A stretch of DNA of 64,000 nt from NCBI RefSeq assembly GCF_001262605.1, contig NZ_LGTC01000001.1, positions 4,474,001 through 4,538,000 on the forward strand, written 5' to 3'. Below, one piece after another: positions 62,054-64,000 of the stretch. The notes beneath the pieces were generated by a model. It had not been told where the DNA came from. It did not search any database and saw only the letters and a list, made by a program, of their open reading frames with translations. Numbering within the stretch: position 1 is the first letter of the stretch; each line of letters begins with the position of its first letter. This DNA comes from Pseudobacteroides cellulosolvens ATCC 35603 = DSM 2933. Its GTDB lineage: Bacteria; Bacillota; Clostridia; Acetivibrionales; DSM-2933. The position numbers and the translations under genes are program-made.

Positions 62054-62505
62054 TTCGGACTCCCTTTTACCTTATAAATAATTATTTTGTATATTATAAA
62101 GTTCCATATAAAAATCAGGCCCATAATAAATATCTTGGAAAAATACTCATTCTGCTTCATGACATCTACCAACAAATAGATTGCTAAAGATGAAAATGCC
62201 AGATTAAACATGAATAAGACGGTATATGATGAAAGCTGCTTTAGAAAATTCTCCCTTACTTTGAAAGTCCAAAACTTATTTAAAAGGAAGCTTGCCCAGA
62301 AGCCTACAATTTGACTGGCACCGCTAGAAAAAACAGTCCATAATTTAAGATACTTGACTAATAAATGAAATAATAAAAAGTCACAGCCAGCAGATACTAC
62401 ACCAATTGCAAATGTTTTACCAAACTGTATCATAGTATTTTTGTTCAGAAATTGTGCAACGTATTTGCTTTTTAGAATCCCGCCAAATAAAGTATTCGAA
62501 TTCAT
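62050..62505 (-). CDS. GtrA family membrane protein
   Basis: 151 residues with four membrane helices. FGKTFAIGVVSAGCDFLLFHLLV (about 28-50 in parts), SQIVGFWASFLLNKFWTFK (about 84-99) and a C-terminal FIWNFIIYKIIIYK. GtrA proteins are thought to flip polyprenyl-P-sugar made by the neighbouring GtrB. The overlap with the GT2 gene strongly supports this pairing. Upstream is a terminator and a 240-bp gap, so this pair probably starts a transcript. Confidence 0.9.
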   Translation of the reverse strand: MNSNTLFGGILKSKYVAQFLNKNTMIQFGKTFAIGVVSAGCDFLLFHLLVKYLKLWTVFSSGASQIVGFWASFLLNKFWTFKVRENFLKQLSSYTVLFMFNLAFSSLAIYLLVDVMKQNEYFSKIFIMGLIFIWNFIIYKIIIYKVKGSPK

Positions 62506-62650
62506 TACTATCTCCTATGTATATTAAAAGCATAACTATCGACAAAAAAAAGCATAACAGTCTTATTTTATTATAACAACTACATCAAAAATATGCAATT
62601 TCTTATTTGCAAGGCTTTAATGGGAAAAATATAACAAAACCTGCAGACAT

Positions 62651-62715
62651 AAAAAAAGTGACTTCACTGCAATAACAATTTATAAGGCTTTGTTATTGTA
62701 CAACAAAATCACTTT
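62651..62715 (-). terminator. Terminator of the pfkA-DUF2156 transcript
   Basis: Nested stems: AAAGTGA/TCACTTT outside and CAATAACAA/TTGTTATTG inside, with a run of seven T on the minus strand. 29 bp beyond the DUF2156 stop. Confidence 0.7.
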
Positions 62716-62743
62716 CGGCATGCCTTGACAGCAAATATCAACA

Positions 62744-63645
62744 CTATTCTATTTCTACTAAGTATTTATTAATCATTTTTACAGGGTGATAAGAAAGCTT
62801 TGCCTTTCTTATGCCTTCGATTCCTAAGTCCTGTTCCCTGTTTATATATTCTACATGGCCCCATTCATTTTCACAAAACTGCTGATTTGTTATTGTATAA
62901 AGGCCATTCACTTTGCTATTGGCTTTTCCACATGTATAACGGCAGTATTGTCATTTAACATCTCCCCTATTGTAAAAGCCTCATACCTGCCATTGACACT
63001 AATAAGTGCACCTTTACATCCTAATTCATCAATATTATTAAGCAGCTCCATATTTGCCTTGTTCTCACAGTAATTGGCATTATGGTCTTTACAGTCTTTC
63101 TCAGCACACCATTCGTCCATAATCCTTTTACACTCAGAGATATTCGAAGCGTCTACCTTCTCATAACTATACTCATATAATCTTTTAAACTTATGGATGT
63201 GGTTTCTTTTTCCATCATACTTTTTCCCGACAAGAGAAATAAGATCCTTAGAAGAATAGACATAATCAGAGTTGGCTTCATCCAGTTTTATTTCTGCTTT
63301 ATCCTTAAATAACTCCTTAAAAAACGGCAATATGCTTTCAGGAACTCTTCCAAAAACCATTTTCCAATTATTCTTTTTAAAATAATCCCACAGCATTAAT
63401 ACAATATCTTTAAACCCCTCACTGCTTAATCTGCCAAAGGGTGCAAATGCAAACGGAATCCCTTCATCAGGCACAGAAATAAGAACTAGCATATCACCTA
63501 CCTGTGCATATCTAAACTTATAAAAGTTTCTCCACATAAACATATTTGTAAAGGTAAGCTCAGATATTTGCGGATTATCCATCCTTAAAAACCTGTTGAA
63601 ATATTCCCTGTCCCTTAAAGCAATTTCCTTAAAATCCATTCCCAT
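62744..63645 (-). CDS. DUF2156 (LPG-synthase C-terminal-like) protein, frameshifted near its end in this sequence
   Basis: Start ATG 63645, two bases past the pfkA stop, with TTGGAGAT upstream. The GNAT-like DUF2156 domain has FKEIALRDREYFNRF, FTNMFMWRNFYKFRYA (about 33-48), KDLISLVGKKYDGKRNHIHKFKR (about 143-165) and EAFTIGEMLNDNTAVIHVEK (about 224-243). There the frame breaks at 62921-62923 and stops early in the present sequence. One restored base gives EKANSKVNGLYTITNQQF, then CENEWGHVEYINREQDLG and a final MINKYLVEIE, 300 residues, the normal family length and end. Such proteins are related to the aminoacyl transfer domain of MprF; the substrate is unknown. Confidence 0.82.
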
Positions 63646-63646
63646 T

Positions 63647-64000
63647 TTAATCTCCAAATCCAACGCCTACACTTCTGGCAATTTTAATCAGTTCACCATT
63701 AATATCTACCGTCTTTAATTTACCAACAGCATCCTCCAACGAAACATCTGTTATAGAATTTCCTTGCAGTGCTACCATCTTACCGAATTTGCCCTCATTT
63801 ATCAATTCAACTGCAGCTACTCCGTATCTTGTTGACAGAATCCTGTCATAGGGTACAGGCCTCCCCCCTCTTTGAAGGTGACCTAAAACAGTAACCCTTG
63901 TCTCATGACCTGTGGCCTTTTCAATATCATCTGCTATCCTGTTGCCTATTCCTCCAAGCCTTATTGGATCTGGGCTATTTTCAACTATCTTGCTGATAAC
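63647..64000 (-). CDS. pfkA: 6-phosphofructokinase, C-terminal part (continues beyond window)
   Basis: The open frame runs from the right edge to TAA at 63649-63647; 117 residues are visible. LGGIGNRIADDIEKATGHETR and VLGHLQRGGRPVPYDRIL are hallmark PfkA stretches (the QRGG loop binds fructose-6-P), and DINGELIKIARSVGVGFGD is the end. The N-terminal ATP/PPi site is outside the window, so the phosphate donor cannot be told. Coupled to the DUF2156 gene downstream. Confidence 0.92.
   Translation of the reverse strand, partial: VISKIVENSPDPIRLGGIGNRIADDIEKATGHETRVTVLGHLQRGGRPVPYDRILSTRYGVAAVELINEGKFGKMVALQGNSITDVSLEDAVGKLKTVDINGELIKIARSVGVGFGD

Noticed and set aside
1..64000. CRISPR array
   Set aside because: No series of identical repeats with regular unique spacers was found. 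The dispersed repeats are far apart and palindromic.
1..64000. Intact insertion sequence or prophage
   Set aside because: No transposase, integrase or phage structural gene is visible. Repeat families A and B carry no ORF.

Overview
The window is about 64 kb of AT-rich, low-GC Gram-positive chromosome from a cellulosome-forming, spore-forming anaerobic clostridium. The evidence is spo0A, a pyruvate:ferredoxin oxidoreductase, a class I (Fe-S) two-subunit fumarase, the Firmicute large-type SRP RNA, and several secreted plant-polysaccharide enzymes with dockerins. The dockerins carry D-x-N-x-D-G-x-[VI]-N-M-x-D-V repeats followed by I-A-x-x-F-N/G. They resemble type II dockerins, not the K-R-Y-L-L type I kind. 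Enzyme-borne type II dockerins are a published hallmark of Pseudobacteroides (Bacteroides) cellulosolvens, so that species or a close relative is my best guess (moderate confidence, inference only).

Layout. 1-9.5 kb: a DUF4097 envelope-stress-type protein with its DUF2089 regulator, yfcE, a YdcF-like protein, a GNAT enzyme, a secreted PL3 pectate lyase, an unrecognised exported protein with a duplicated domain, a polysaccharide deacetylase, a GyrI-like protein, a decayed CBO0543-type membrane gene, then recR and ybaB. 9.6-14.3 kb: a GH9-CBM3c-X-dockerin cellulase and a divergent GH10-CBM6-dockerin xylanase. These lie between ybaB-recR and dnaX, which are adjacent in most Firmicutes. 14.4-21.7 kb: dnaX, SRP RNA, a phosphopantetheinyl transferase, a REC-GGDEF protein, a PfkB sugar kinase, two related tiny proteins, and a peptidoglycan-binding protein under a cyclic-di-AMP riboswitch. 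22-30 kb: a mannose-1-phosphate guanylyltransferase/phosphomannomutase fusion, an RluA pseudouridine synthase, an SH3-CAP secreted protein, an IspF-like gene, natAB and ispD. 30-41 kb: nifJ, a secreted beta-propeller protein with an N-terminal X-dockerin, rnz, and a CBM4-Ig-GH9-dockerin cellulase. 41.9-51.3 kb: aroA, aroK, spo0A, hup, a two-subunit fumarase, purA, and tRNA-Lys, -Glu, -Asp, -Thr and -Tyr. 51.4-64 kb: one long minus-strand cluster of surface-glycan genes. It has two GT2 enzymes, GtrA, two GT-C type membrane proteins (one with an inserted discoidin domain), a LPG-synthase-like membrane protein, an FAD oxidoreductase and two paralogous carbohydrate-binding-like membrane proteins. 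A DUF2156 protein and pfkA lie upstream of it.

How the parts may work together. The enzymes and the propeller protein would dock onto cell-surface scaffoldins. The glycan cluster and the GDP-mannose-type fusion could supply surface or scaffoldin glycans (inference). The remainder is core metabolism and information processing.

Unexplained structure includes at least two dispersed intergenic repeat families: a roughly 100-bp imperfect palindrome (4 clear copies) and a roughly 55-90 bp double-hairpin element (4-5 copies). A third short motif, CAGTTNNGTATCTATA, occurs four times. Four genes carry one apparent single-base deletion each, three of them in G tracts. This looks like either sequence error or recent decay and limits confidence in those reading frames. 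All names come from reading motifs by eye; no database search was possible.
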